Shown one piece after another: positions 19,008 to 27,655 of a DNA stretch of 64,000 bases. Source of the stretch: Aureimonas sp. OT7 (GTDB lineage Bacteria; Pseudomonadota; Alphaproteobacteria; Rhizobiales; Rhizobiaceae); NCBI RefSeq assembly GCF_014844055.1, contig NZ_CP062167.1, positions 511,501 through 575,500 of the forward strand, read 5' to 3'. A program made the position numbers and the translations under genes. A model generated the notes under the pieces. The model did not search any database. It worked only from the letters and a program-made list of their open reading frames with translations, and had not been told where the DNA came from. The first letter of the stretch is position 1. Every line of letters begins with the position of its first letter.

Positions 19008-20227
19008 GACGCGTCTCCGCTTTCTTCGGTGGATTCTATGGCATCGGACGCTCCGGACAGCGCCCTGAGCGCCATCGCCTGCGTGATCTGCCCGAGATAG
19101 GTGCCGTCCTGCGCCACGACCGCGAGGCCATGCGGCTCTTGCGACAGACGCGGCAGTATCGATTTGAGCACCTGCGATGCGCCGACCGTGGCGACGCCGC
19201 CCTGCATCAGGGCTTCAACCGGCCGGTCGCCGCCGCGGGCGCCACTGAGCTGGTCGCGCGAGATCCGCCCGATGGGCGTGTTGCGATCGCAGGTGACGAT
19301 GAAACCGTCGCCGCGCCGCCCCTCGATCATGGCGAACGCCTTGTCGGCGCTGGCCCTGCACGGGACGGACGGGGTTTCGCTGCTGGCCAGGCGGCCGGCC
19401 GTGATGACCGAGGACACGTCGATATGCTCGACGAAGCGGCGCACATACTCGCCCTGCGGTTTGAGCAGGATCTCTTCCGGATAGCCGCTCTGCACGATGG
19501 CCCCGTCCTTCATCAGCACGATGCGCCCGCCGAGGTGGATGGCCTCGTCGAGATCGTGGCTGACGAAGACGACGGTCTTCTTCAGGGTCCGCTGCAGCGT
19601 CCGCAATTCGTCCTGCATGTCGCGCCGGATCAGCGGGTCGAGCGCGGAGAAGGCCTCGTCCATCAACAGAATGTCGGCATCCACGGCCAGGGCGCGGGCG
19701 AGGCCGGCGCGTTGCTGCATGCCACCGGACAACTGGCTCGGATAGCGGCTGTCCCAGCCTTTCAGCCCGACCAGTTCGATGGCCGCCAGCGCCTTGTCGC
19801 GCCGCGTCTTGCGGTCGATGCCCTGGACCTCGAGCCCGTATTCGACGTTCTCGGCGATGGTCCGGTTGGGAAACAGCGCGAAGTGCTGGAACACCATGCC
19901 GAACTTGGCGCGGCGAAATTCCAGCAATTGCTTGTGGTTCAGGCCGGTAACTTCGGTGCCGTCGACGCGGATGGAGCCGCTGGTGGGCTCGATCAGGCGG
20001 TTGATGCACCGAAGCATGGTGGACTTGCCGGACCCGGAAAGGCCCATGACCACCAGAATCTCGCCTTCATTGACCGAGAAGGAGACATCATGGAGGCCGA
20101 GGACGGCGCCGGTTTCGTCGTGGATGGCGTCCTTGCCCTTGCCGGCTCGGAGAAGTTCGAGCCCGGATTGCGCGTTGTCGCCGAACAACTTGACGACATT
20201 GTCCACGCGGATGCGTTCTTTCGTCAT
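18923..20227 (-). CDS. proV: Glycine betaine ABC transporter, ATP-binding protein
   Basis: ATPase of the betaine importer, 434 aa. Walker A GLSGSGKST lies near residues 63-71, the signature LSGGMQQRAGLARAL near 165 and Walker B ILLMDEAFSALDP near 185. The C-terminal 130 residues form a CBS-domain pair, which in this family senses ionic strength or energy state. The last 28 or so residues are Ser/Thr/Pro-rich and unlike the family. They arise because the frame continues 85 bp into proW before a stop. It is the first gene of the operon, 175 bp downstream of the GlxA-type regulator gene. Confidence 0.93.
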   Translation of the reverse strand: MTKERIRVDNVVKLFGDNAQSGLELLRAGKGKDAIHDETGAVLGLHDVSFSVNEGEILVVMGLSGSGKSTMLRCINRLIEPTSGSIRVDGTEVTGLNHKQLLEFRRAKFGMVFQHFALFPNRTIAENVEYGLEVQGIDRKTRRDKALAAIELVGLKGWDSRYPSQLSGGMQQRAGLARALAVDADILLMDEAFSALDPLIRRDMQDELRTLQRTLKKTVVFVSHDLDEAIHLGGRIVLMKDGAIVQSGYPEEILLKPQGEYVRRFVEHIDVSSVITAGRLASSETPSVPCRASADKAFAMIEGRRGDGFIVTCDRNTPIGRISRDQLSGARGGDRPVEALMQGGVATVGASQVLKSILPRLSQEPHGLAVVAQDGTYLGQITQAMALRALSGASDAIESTEESGDASWTGQFPSSHWTDTATTPSPGSQPTFRM

Positions 20228-20362
20228 CGATGCTCCGTCGTTGCCGGAGGCCGAGCCAAGGGCTGCAAAACCACCGGTTGCAAAGGGATCGTGACGGGAA
20301 GCCTGCCCGCTGACGATGCCAGAACGGACACGGACAGGTATAAACCCGACAGAGGATAGATC

Positions 20363-20383
20363 AGCGCCTCATCAAAAGGCGCT
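20363..20383. other. Hairpin after the GlxA-type regulator gene
   Basis: AGCGCCT-CATCAAA-AGGCGCT is a perfect 7-bp inverted repeat in the 175-bp interval between the regulator stop and proV. It has no U-tract on the minus strand. It may be a weak terminator or a regulatory site for proV. Confidence 0.4.
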
Positions 20384-20402
20384 AGGGAGGGTGTGCCCTT
20401 CG

Positions 20403-21449
20403 CTACTGCACAAGAACCGGATAGTCAACCGCCGCGTCGCTGTGCAAATTGCCTCTTTCCGCAGCGCGGATATCTCTTGGTGCAGTGCCAAAAAACTGCC
20501 TGAACTGTCGCGCGAAATGCGCGCCATCGCAAAATCCTGCTTCGACTGCGATTTCAGTTACACTCTTCTTCGTCGTTTCGAGAAGGCGGCGCGCGTAGCG
20601 CAGTCGCAATTGGCGGTAGGCGAGCGCCGGGCTCATGGTCAGCGTTTCATGGAACAGGCGTTCCAGTTGCCGCGTCGACAATTGCAGCCGGGCTGCGATG
20701 GCCTCGACGGACAGGGGCTGGGCGACATGCTGGTCCATCAGCAGGATTGCGCGGCGCACCCTGTCGTCGCCGATGCTTGTGGCGCCGGAATGGGGCTGCG
20801 CGTCGCTGCCCGAGCGGGCGTTCTGCAGTTGCAGGACATGCAATCCCTTTTGCGCGGCCTGCGGGCCGATATGCCGCTCGATCAGGAAGGCAGCAAGGTC
20901 GGCGACGCCGCTTCCGCCGGCGCAGGTGATTCGATCCCCGTCCTCGATGAAGAGGCGGTCCGCGTCCGGCGTCTGGTCGGGGAACTCGGTTTCGAAGTCG
21001 GCGAAATGATACCAGGATACACAGGTGCGGCGGCCCTTCATCAGGCCCGCACGCGACAGGATGAACGATCCCGTGCACACGCCGATAAGAGTGACGCCGG
21101 CGTCGGCCGCCGCGCGCAGATAACGGATCGACGCATCGTCCAGCTGGTCGCCGGCATGCAGCAGCCCACCGACGACGACGATGTAGTCGAAGAGCGCAGG
21201 GTCGCTCAACGGCGCATTGCGCTGGATCGTGACGCCGCAGCTGGAGCGGATCGGATCCGGCCGTGCCGACATGACGGACCAACTGCAGCGGACCTGCCGC
21301 GACCGGTCGCCCTCGTCGCCGGCCAGCCGAAGAACGTCGATGAACAGGGACAGGGCCGAGAGGGTGAAGTTGTTGGCCGGCAGGAAGCCGACGCGCAGCG
21401 CCGGCCGCTCGGCAAACCGTCTCGTATGGGCCGTCACCTGCGAGGCCAT
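20403..21449 (-). CDS. GlxA family AraC-type transcriptional regulator
   Basis: Regulator of 348 aa with an N-terminal DJ-1/PfpI-like amidase domain (about 18-190, including GVCTGSFILSRAGL around the nucleophile-elbow position) and a C-terminal AraC HTH pair (about 225-325: LSVEAIAARLQLSTRQLERLF and VTEIAVEAGFCDGAHFARQF). This architecture matches GbdR/CdhR, regulators of glycine betaine and carnitine catabolism. It lies upstream of proVWX on the same strand, so control of betaine uptake is likely. The ligand is inferred from context. Confidence 0.88.
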   Translation of the reverse strand: MASQVTAHTRRFAERPALRVGFLPANNFTLSALSLFIDVLRLAGDEGDRSRQVRCSWSVMSARPDPIRSSCGVTIQRNAPLSDPALFDYIVVVGGLLHAGDQLDDASIRYLRAAADAGVTLIGVCTGSFILSRAGLMKGRRTCVSWYHFADFETEFPDQTPDADRLFIEDGDRITCAGGSGVADLAAFLIERHIGPQAAQKGLHVLQLQNARSGSDAQPHSGATSIGDDRVRRAILLMDQHVAQPLSVEAIAARLQLSTRQLERLFHETLTMSPALAYRQLRLRYARRLLETTKKSVTEIAVEAGFCDGAHFARQFRQFFGTAPRDIRAAERGNLHSDAAVDYPVLVQ

Positions 21450-21532
21450 TGCCGTATCCCGTCAAAGCCGCCGATATTCGGATCATGCCCTCTGTCAGGG
21501 CAGTTGGCCAGTCCGGAATCGTTACAAGGGCG

Positions 21533-22576
21533 TCACGCCGCCCTGAGGGCCCGCAGATGGTCCGGCACGGTCACCAGATTGGAGCGGAAGTCGGCGGTGC
21601 ATTCGGCCCAGGAGAAGGTTTGCGCGAAAGCGCGACAACCCGCCCTGTCGATGTCGAGCGCGGCCAGCGCGGCCGAACGCAGATCTTCCGACAGGACCGC
21701 ATGGGGCGTGCCGCCGACGATATCGGCCGGGCCAGGCACGGGCAGGGCGGCGACCGGCGTGCCGCAGGCCAAAGATTCCAGCACGACGAGGCCGAAGGTC
21801 TCGAAGCGGGACGGAAAGACGAAGACGTCCGCCGCCGAGAAATGGCGGGCAAGATCCTCGCCCGTTCGATAGCCGGTGAAATGCACCTGCGGGTAGCGGG
21901 CCTTCAGGCTTGACAATTGGGGGCCGTCGCCGACGACGAGTTTCGAGCCGGGCAGGTCGAGATCGAGGAAGGCCTCGATGTTCTTTTCAGCCGAGACGCG
22001 TCCGAGATACAGGAAGATCGGGCGCGGCAGGCCCAGGAAGTCCTTGTCGAAGGACGGATCGTCTCGGCACGGGTGGAATGCCTCGAGATCGACCGCCCGG
22101 CCCCAATGCAGCATGTTGCGGAAACCGCGCTCGCCGAGCTGGTGTTCCAGCGTGGCCGTCTGCACCATCATGCGGGCGCCGCCATTGTGGAACCGGCGCT
22201 GCAGGGCGTAGGCGAAGTCGACTCCCCGTCCGATCCGTTTTTCGATATAGTCGCCGAAGCGGGTGTGGAACGAAGTCGTGAACGGTAAGCCGCGCTTGCG
22301 GCAGTAACGCCGCGCCGCCAGGCCCAGCGGCCCCTCGACCGGAATGTGGATCGCGTCGGGGGCGAACTCCTCGATCATCCTGCCCAGCTTGCGCCCGGGC
22401 ATCAGGGCCAGCCGCACCTCGGGGTAGCCGGGCGCCGGAAGCGTCGGGAACATCGAAGGCTCGATGACCATTACCGTATCGCCGCCTTGCCGGAGTATCT
22501 CCACCGTCTTGTCCAGAACGCGGACAACGCCGTTGATCTGCGGGTGCCAGGCATCTGTGATGATTAGAATTCGCAT
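21533..22576 (-). CDS. GT4 family glycosyltransferase, probable sulfolipid synthase
   Basis: Retaining GT-B glycosyltransferase of 347 aa. The start at ATG 22576 gives MRILIITDAWHPQINGVVRV, the usual N-terminus of MgtA/SqdX-type GT4 enzymes. The C-terminal half has FLYLGRVSAEKNI and the E-x7-E motif in FETFGLVVLESLACGTPV. It is divergent by 95 bp from the UDP-sulfoquinovose synthase gene, which suggests it transfers sulfoquinovose (or another sugar) to diacylglycerol. The acceptor and donor are inferred. Rhizobial SqdD belongs to a different glycosyltransferase family, so this would be the cyanobacterial SqdX-like solution. Confidence 0.82.
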   Translation of the reverse strand: MRILIITDAWHPQINGVVRVLDKTVEILRQGGDTVMVIEPSMFPTLPAPGYPEVRLALMPGRKLGRMIEEFAPDAIHIPVEGPLGLAARRYCRKRGLPFTTSFHTRFGDYIEKRIGRGVDFAYALQRRFHNGGARMMVQTATLEHQLGERGFRNMLHWGRAVDLEAFHPCRDDPSFDKDFLGLPRPIFLYLGRVSAEKNIEAFLDLDLPGSKLVVGDGPQLSSLKARYPQVHFTGYRTGEDLARHFSAADVFVFPSRFETFGLVVLESLACGTPVAALPVPGPADIVGGTPHAVLSEDLRSAALAALDIDRAGCRAFAQTFSWAECTADFRSNLVTVPDHLRALRAA

Positions 22577-22671
22577 CCAATTTAACTCCCGCGCGCGGAA
22601 CTCATTTGTCGCGACAGACAAGAATGCTAAATCACATTTCCGTATCGAAAGCGTGACGGAGCCTAGCAGCA

Positions 22672-23850
22672 ATGAAAATCATCGTACTCGGAGGCGACGG
22701 CTTCTGCGGCTGGGCGACCAGCCTGCATTTGTCGGCGGAAGGTCACGACGTGATCATCGTCGACAATTTTGCCAGACGCCGCACCGACGAGGAACTGGGA
22801 GTCCAAAGCCTGACGCCGATCCGCTCGATGGAAGAGCGGTTGGCCGCCTGGCGCGAGACTCGAAATACGCCGATCGATTTCGTGGAGCTGGATGTCGCAG
22901 AGGATTACGATCGCCTGGAAGCGCTGTTCCACGCCGTCAAGCCGGATGCGATCGTGCATTTCGCCGAGCAGCGCGCTGCGCCCTATTCCATGAAGTCGCC
23001 GCGCCACAAGCGCTATACGGTCGACAACAACGTCAACGCCACCAACAGCGTCCTGTGCGCGATGGTCGAGGCTGCACCCGATGCGCACCTCATCCATCTC
23101 GGCACGATGGGCGTCTACGGTTACGGCAAGACGAAAGGCATGACGATCCCGGAGGGCTATATCGACGCGACGCTGCGCTCTGCCGGCGCGTCGGCCGATG
23201 TCGAGATTCTCTATCCGGTGGATCCGGGATCGATCTACCACATGACCAAGACGCTCGATCAGCTCCTGTTCTTCTACTACGCCAAGAATGACGGGCTGCG
23301 CATCACCGATCTGCACCAGGGCATCGTCTGGGGAACGACGACGCCCGAAACGCTGCTCGACGAAAGGCTGGTCAACCGCTTCGACTACGATGGCGACTAC
23401 GGCACGGTGTTGAACCGCTTCCTGATGCAGACGGCCATCGGCCATCCGCTGACCGTCCACGGGTCGGGCGGGCAGACGCGCGCCTTCATCCACATCCGCG
23501 ATACGGTACGCTGCATCGCGCTGGCGGCAAGCTCGCCGCCGGAGAGGGGCGAGCGGGTGCGCATCATGAACCAGATGACGGAAACGCACCGGGTGCGCGA
23601 TCTTGCGGAGATGATCTCCGGCATGACGGGCGTTCCGGTGGAGCTGCGCGACAACCCGCGCAAGGAAATGCCGGAAAACGACCTCGTCGTCGCCAACGAC
23701 ACGCTCATCAAGCTCGGTCTGGAGCCGACGCATCTGTCGCAGGGGCTGATGTCCGAGGTGGTGGATATCGCCGCCCGGCACCGCGATCGCTGCGACGACA
23801 GCCGCATCGTCTGCTCCAGCCTTTGGGTGCGCCCGCTGGCCGCGGAATAG
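22672..23850 (+). CDS. sqdB: UDP-sulfoquinovose synthase
   Basis: Converts UDP-glucose plus sulfite to UDP-sulfoquinovose, the head-group donor of the sulfolipid SQDG. It is 392 aa, an extended short-chain dehydrogenase. The SQD1/SqdB-specific nucleotide-binding block GGDGFCGWATSLHLS opens the protein, TMGVYGYG supplies the catalytic Thr region, and SIYHMTK gives the Tyr-x3-Lys pair. LHQGIVWGT and FIHIRDTVRC are further family blocks. SQDG substitutes for phospholipids under phosphate limitation in rhizobia. A strong hairpin follows the stop. Confidence 0.95.
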   Translation: MKIIVLGGDGFCGWATSLHLSAEGHDVIIVDNFARRRTDEELGVQSLTPIRSMEERLAAWRETRNTPIDFVELDVAEDYDRLEALFHAVKPDAIVHFAEQRAAPYSMKSPRHKRYTVDNNVNATNSVLCAMVEAAPDAHLIHLGTMGVYGYGKTKGMTIPEGYIDATLRSAGASADVEILYPVDPGSIYHMTKTLDQLLFFYYAKNDGLRITDLHQGIVWGTTTPETLLDERLVNRFDYDGDYGTVLNRFLMQTAIGHPLTVHGSGGQTRAFIHIRDTVRCIALAASSPPERGERVRIMNQMTETHRVRDLAEMISGMTGVPVELRDNPRKEMPENDLVVANDTLIKLGLEPTHLSQGLMSEVVDIAARHRDRCDDSRIVCSSLWVRPLAAE

Positions 23851-23855
23851 AGGCA

Positions 23856-23884
23856 GGCCCGCGCCGGCTCACCCGGCGCGGGCC
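23856..23884. terminator. GC-rich hairpin between sqdB and the haem monooxygenase gene
   Basis: GGCCCGCGCCGG pairs perfectly with CCGGCGCGGGCC around a 5-nt loop (12-bp stem), 6 nt after the sqdB stop and between convergent genes. No T-tract is present, so it is a weak or bidirectional terminator candidate. Confidence 0.6.
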
Positions 23885-23908
23885 CCCTTCGCATAACCCG
23901 ACAGGGCG

Positions 23909-24238
23909 TCAGGCAGCCTTGTCGGCGCGGCTGACGGTCTGGATCACCTCGAAGCCCTCGAACTCAGGATGGCCGAGATACAGCGGCTTGGACGTCGGCG
24001 CGCCGCGATGGGCCGCGCGGAAGGCCTCCGACTTGGTCCAGTTCTCGAAATCGGCGCGGCTGGCCCAGACCGTATGCGACGAATAGAGCGTATGGTCGTC
24101 GCGGTCCGGCCCCTTCAGCATATGAAATTCGATGAAGCCTGGCAGCTCCTGCAGGTGCGATTCGCGGTTCAGCCAGACGGATTCGAAATCCGTCTCCGAC
24201 CCTTTGACGACCTTGAAGCGGTTCATGGCAATGAACAT
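23909..24238 (-). CDS. Antibiotic-biosynthesis-monooxygenase family protein, probable haem-degrading monooxygenase (HmuQ/HmuD-like)
   Basis: Small ferredoxin-fold protein of 109 aa that probably cleaves haem to release iron in the cytoplasm. The IsdG-family triad can be placed: Asn6 in MNRF, Trp67 in ENWTKSEAF and His77 in AAHRG. The C-terminal PLYLGHPEFEGFEVIQTV matches rhizobial HmuQ/HmuD as I recall it. It lies 28 bp downstream of the TonB-dependent haem receptor gene, so receptor and haem degradation are co-transcribed. Confidence 0.85.
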   Translation of the reverse strand: MFIAMNRFKVVKGSETDFESVWLNRESHLQELPGFIEFHMLKGPDRDDHTLYSSHTVWASRADFENWTKSEAFRAAHRGAPTSKPLYLGHPEFEGFEVIQTVSRADKAA

Positions 24239-24266
24239 AGGCGATGTTTCCTTTTGCTATTCCGAT

Positions 24267-26372
24267 TCAGCGTGGAACGCCGAGCTTGAATGTCATGCCC
24301 ACCATGGCCTCGAATCCCGGCGCGGAAAAGGATTCGATGCTGGGCCCGCCCGTGTAGGCGACATACTTGTGGTCGAGGACGTTCTTCAACGAAACGTCGA
24401 AGCGCGTATCGTCGTTGGGCTCGTAGGCGAGGAACAGGTCCACGAGATTGTAGGCCGAGGTGGCCAGTTCCGGGGTGCTGACGTCGTCGGCGCCCTTGGC
24501 GTCCACCCAGTGCCAGCGTGCACCGTAGCTCAGACGGTTCTCCATGGCGCGGAAGCCGACGGTCGTCGTCGCCCTGGCGGGGAAGATCGAGTCCAGCGGC
24601 GTGCCCGTCTCGCGGTTCTTGCCTTCGGTGTAGCTGCCGGCGACCCCCACGAAACCCCAGACCCAATCGTAGGTGCCCTCCAGCTCGACGCCACGGATGC
24701 GGGCCTCGTTGATGTTGACATAGGTGACGGCATCGAAGGGTAGCCGCGCGAAGCAGCGGCCACCGGGGCCCGGTGCGACGCAAGGGTTGAGGATGCCCGG
24801 CCGGTCGATCGAGTCCTGGTCGATGTAGTCGTCGACATCGTTCTGGTAGACGGACAGCTTGGCCCGGAATGCGTCTCCCGCCGTGACGATGTCGTTGTAG
24901 GCGAGGTTGACGCCCGCTTCCATCGTGTGCCCGACTTCGGGCGACAGGGCGGGATTTGGGATGAACTCGAATGCGGCTGGCGCCGGGTGAAAGCCCGAGA
25001 CGAGCGCTTCCTGCAGCGTCGGCGCGCGCAACCCCTCTGCATACAGGCCGTAAAGCTGGAAGCCGGTAACGGGTGTGATGCCGAGGCTCACCTTGGGCGA
25101 GAATCGGTCGCCCTTGTTGTCCGGCACCGCTGCGCTCGACAGGTCGTAACGGTCGAAGCGGCCGCCGACGGTGAAGTCGATCAGGTCTTCGTATTCGAAC
25201 AGGGCCTGCGCGAAGCCACCGTAGACGGTGCGATCGCCATTGGGGTTGAACAGCTCCGTGGTGTCGTAGTCGCTCGATGCGTCCACGTCGTCGCGGAAGC
25301 CGTCCACGCCGTAGGTCATCGTTGTCGACAAGGTCGGGCTGAACTCGACGATCGACGTGTTGTAGAGGTCGATACCGGTGGTGGCGACATCCACCTTGCG
25401 ACGATCGCCGGAACCGTCCTGGAGACGCTGACGGTAATCGGTATCGGTACGGTAGATGTTCAGCGTCATGTCGATCAGCTGCGAATCGGCAGGATCGAAC
25501 CGGTAGCCGAGACGGTAGTTGCTGGTGGTCACGTCCGTATCGCGCGGGTCGCCGTCGCCGGTCGCCGATTCGAAGTTCGTATCGTAGAGGATGCCCGCCA
25601 GTTCCAGCTGATGGCCTTCGGCCGGGCGCACGCGCGTCTTGAAGATGCCACTCTGTACGTCGAAGCCGGTGCGGTCCACCTGGTCCCCACCGCCGTCGTA
25701 ATAGTCGGCATTGCGGCGCAGCGCGAAGGCTCCGTATGCATCCCACTGGTCGGTCAGGTAGCTGCCGGCCTCGAGGTTGGTGAGGCCCGACGGACCGTTC
25801 GAGCCAAGATTGATGCCCATGCGCGCGGCCGAGCGTTCGTCCGCGTCGACCAGATCGTCGATCCCGAGCGTGCGCATCGAGACGACGCCGCCGATGGCGC
25901 CCGAGCCGTAGGCATTGGCGATCGGGCCGCGGATCACGTCCACGCCGGCCAGCAGCGACGGCTCGACGTAGAAGGCGTTGCCGGCATTATGGCCGGTCAC
26001 CTGGAAGTTCTGGCGCGCGCCGTCGATCAGCACGTTCACCCGGCCGGAATCCTGCAGACCGCGAATGTTGACCGCCGTCGACGGATCGTCGTCGCGCGGG
26101 GCGGTGGCGACACCCGGGATCGTGTCCAGGACGCTGTCGATCAGCGACGGGTCGAAGCGGTCGATCTCGGAGCGGGAGACGACGGATACGCCCCCAAGCG
26201 TCTCGATCGGGCGCTGCAGGCGACGGTCGGACAGGACCGTGACCTGGTCCAGCTCGATCACTTCGGCGGGGGCGGGGCGGACGGCCTCCTGCGCCATCGG
26301 CGCGGTCGAAAGCAGGGCCGTGCCGGACAGGAGCGCGGCACGAAGGAAGGTGAAGCGATAGGGGCGCAGCAT
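24267..26372 (-). CDS. hmuR: TonB-dependent haem/haemoglobin receptor
   Basis: Outer-membrane haem receptor of the haemoglobin/transferrin/lactoferrin receptor family, 701 aa. The start at ATG 26372 opens on a signal peptide (residues 1-28, ending APMAQ). The TonB box is probably the ELDQVTVLS stretch at about 40. The plug follows to about 165, with NIRGLQDSGRVNVLIDG and IRGPIANAYGSGAIGG. The beta-barrel ends in a terminal Phe-rich strand (MTFKLGVPR). FRAP/NPNL-type blocks are seen as EGLRAPTLQEAL and NPALSPEVGHTMEAG. It is divergent from hemP-hmuTUV with an iron-type operator in between. Confidence 0.9.
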   Translation of the reverse strand: MLRPYRFTFLRAALLSGTALLSTAPMAQEAVRPAPAEVIELDQVTVLSDRRLQRPIETLGGVSVVSRSEIDRFDPSLIDSVLDTIPGVATAPRDDDPSTAVNIRGLQDSGRVNVLIDGARQNFQVTGHNAGNAFYVEPSLLAGVDVIRGPIANAYGSGAIGGVVSMRTLGIDDLVDADERSAARMGINLGSNGPSGLTNLEAGSYLTDQWDAYGAFALRRNADYYDGGGDQVDRTGFDVQSGIFKTRVRPAEGHQLELAGILYDTNFESATGDGDPRDTDVTTSNYRLGYRFDPADSQLIDMTLNIYRTDTDYRQRLQDGSGDRRKVDVATTGIDLYNTSIVEFSPTLSTTMTYGVDGFRDDVDASSDYDTTELFNPNGDRTVYGGFAQALFEYEDLIDFTVGGRFDRYDLSSAAVPDNKGDRFSPKVSLGITPVTGFQLYGLYAEGLRAPTLQEALVSGFHPAPAAFEFIPNPALSPEVGHTMEAGVNLAYNDIVTAGDAFRAKLSVYQNDVDDYIDQDSIDRPGILNPCVAPGPGGRCFARLPFDAVTYVNINEARIRGVELEGTYDWVWGFVGVAGSYTEGKNRETGTPLDSIFPARATTTVGFRAMENRLSYGARWHWVDAKGADDVSTPELATSAYNLVDLFLAYEPNDDTRFDVSLKNVLDHKYVAYTGGPSIESFSAPGFEAMVGMTFKLGVPR

Positions 26373-26485
26373 GGCAGGAACTTCGTCACTGGAGTGGGAA
26401 GGGCTGGCTGGCTGCGCACGCGGCGCGCTGGCTGGCTGGAGGTCGGGGCCGCACGGCGGCCTTGCCTTGCGACCCCTATTTAATA

Positions 26486-26500
26486 TGATATAGACGGTCA
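26486..26500. promoter_or_regulatory. Iron-responsive operator (RirA-type IRO box)
   Basis: TGA-N9-TCA, embedded in an AT-rich stretch, lies between the divergent haem receptor gene and hemP. TGA-N9-TCA is the published core of the rhizobial IRO bound by RirA. One box could repress both directions when iron is sufficient. Confidence 0.55.
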
Positions 26501-26579
26501 ACTTTATTCAGAGGATCTCGGTCGCCGCGATGCCACACTGCGGTACCCGTGCAACACGACCCTTCAGGAGACGCTTGAA

Positions 26580-26762
26580 ATGGGTGGGGACCCCAAAGGA
26601 CAGGATGGCGGGCGAACGGCGCTACGGCGGCTGGCGGACGCTCCGAGGGAACTGGATAGCCGGACGCTGTTCACCGACACGCGCGAAATCATCATCCAGC
26701 ACGAGGACGAGCGGTATCGCCTGCGACTGACGTCCAACAACAAGCTGATCCTCACCAAATGA
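26580..26762 (+). CDS. hemP: Hemin uptake protein HemP
   Basis: A 60-aa protein with the HemP/HmuP signature DSRTLFTDTREIIIQHEDER followed by YRLRLTSNNKLILTK. AGGAG lies 9 nt before the ATG. In Bradyrhizobium and Sinorhizobium, HmuP is needed to activate expression of haem uptake genes rather than acting as a transporter. It overlaps hmuT by ATGA, so the two are translationally coupled. Confidence 0.93.
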   Translation: MGGDPKGQDGGRTALRRLADAPRELDSRTLFTDTREIIIQHEDERYRLRLTSNNKLILTK

Positions 26763-27655
26763 ACCTTCGTCCGCTCTTTCTGGCCGCTCTCGCCTTCGTC
26801 GCGTCTCCCGCCCTGGCCGAGGAGGCCACGGTTCATGATTCGTCCCGGATCGTCTCGATCGGCGGTCCCGTCACCGAGATCCTCTACGCATTGGGGGCGC
26901 AGGATCGCATCGTGGGGCGCGATTCCACCTCGACCTATCCGCCGCAGGCGAACGCCCTGCCGGATGTCGGCTACATGCGCGCCCTGTCGGCCGAAGGTGT
27001 CCTTTCCCTGTCTCCGACGCTCATCCTGGCGGTGGAGGGGTCGGGGCCTCCGGACGTCATCCATCTGCTCGAGGGCGCGAGCGTCGATTTCGTCACCATC
27101 CCGGACGGGCCCGATCCGAAGGGGGTCGCGGCCAAGATCCGAGCCGTGGCGGAGGCAATCGGCGAGAAGCAGCGCGGCGAAGAGATCGCCACCGCGGTAG
27201 AGGCGGATTTCGCGGCACTGGAAGCAAGCCTTGGCGGCATACAGGCACGCCCCAAGGCGGCCTTCGTGCTGACCATGAGCGGCGGCGCGCCGCTGGTCGG
27301 CGGGGCGGGGACATCGGCAGACGGCGCGCTTGCGCTGGCACATGCGGACAATGTCTTCTCCGGACTGAGCGGGTTCAAGCCCGCGACGCCGGAAAGCGTC
27401 CTTGCCGCCGCGCCCGAGGTCATCGTGACGATGCAGAGCCCGGTGCACAGGCCTGAAACCATCGCCCAGAGCCCCATCTTCGCGTCGACGCCGGCCGGCC
27501 GCAACGGCAATATCGTGGCGATGGACGGCACTTACCTTCTGGGCTTCGGGCCGCGCGCGGCCCACGCCATGCGCGATCTGGCGGCGGCCCTCCATCCGGA
27601 GGCGGACCTGCCGCGGTTGCCGGCGCGCCCATGGGTCGGAGCCGGGGCGCCATGA
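26759..27655 (+). CDS. hmuT: Haem ABC transporter, substrate-binding protein
   Basis: Periplasmic haem-binding protein of 298 aa. Residues 1-20 are a signal peptide (ending PALA-E). The cluster-A class III fold is evident from RIVSIGGPVTEILYALGAQDRIVG, GRDSTSTYPPQA, LPDVGYMRALSAEGVLSL and TMSGGAPLVGGAGTSAD. Tyr in the VGYMR block matches the haem-ligand region in relatives. It is coupled at both ends (ATGA with hemP and with hmuU). Confidence 0.93.
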   Translation: MNLRPLFLAALAFVASPALAEEATVHDSSRIVSIGGPVTEILYALGAQDRIVGRDSTSTYPPQANALPDVGYMRALSAEGVLSLSPTLILAVEGSGPPDVIHLLEGASVDFVTIPDGPDPKGVAAKIRAVAEAIGEKQRGEEIATAVEADFAALEASLGGIQARPKAAFVLTMSGGAPLVGGAGTSADGALALAHADNVFSGLSGFKPATPESVLAAAPEVIVTMQSPVHRPETIAQSPIFASTPAGRNGNIVAMDGTYLLGFGPRAAHAMRDLAAALHPEADLPRLPARPWVGAGAP

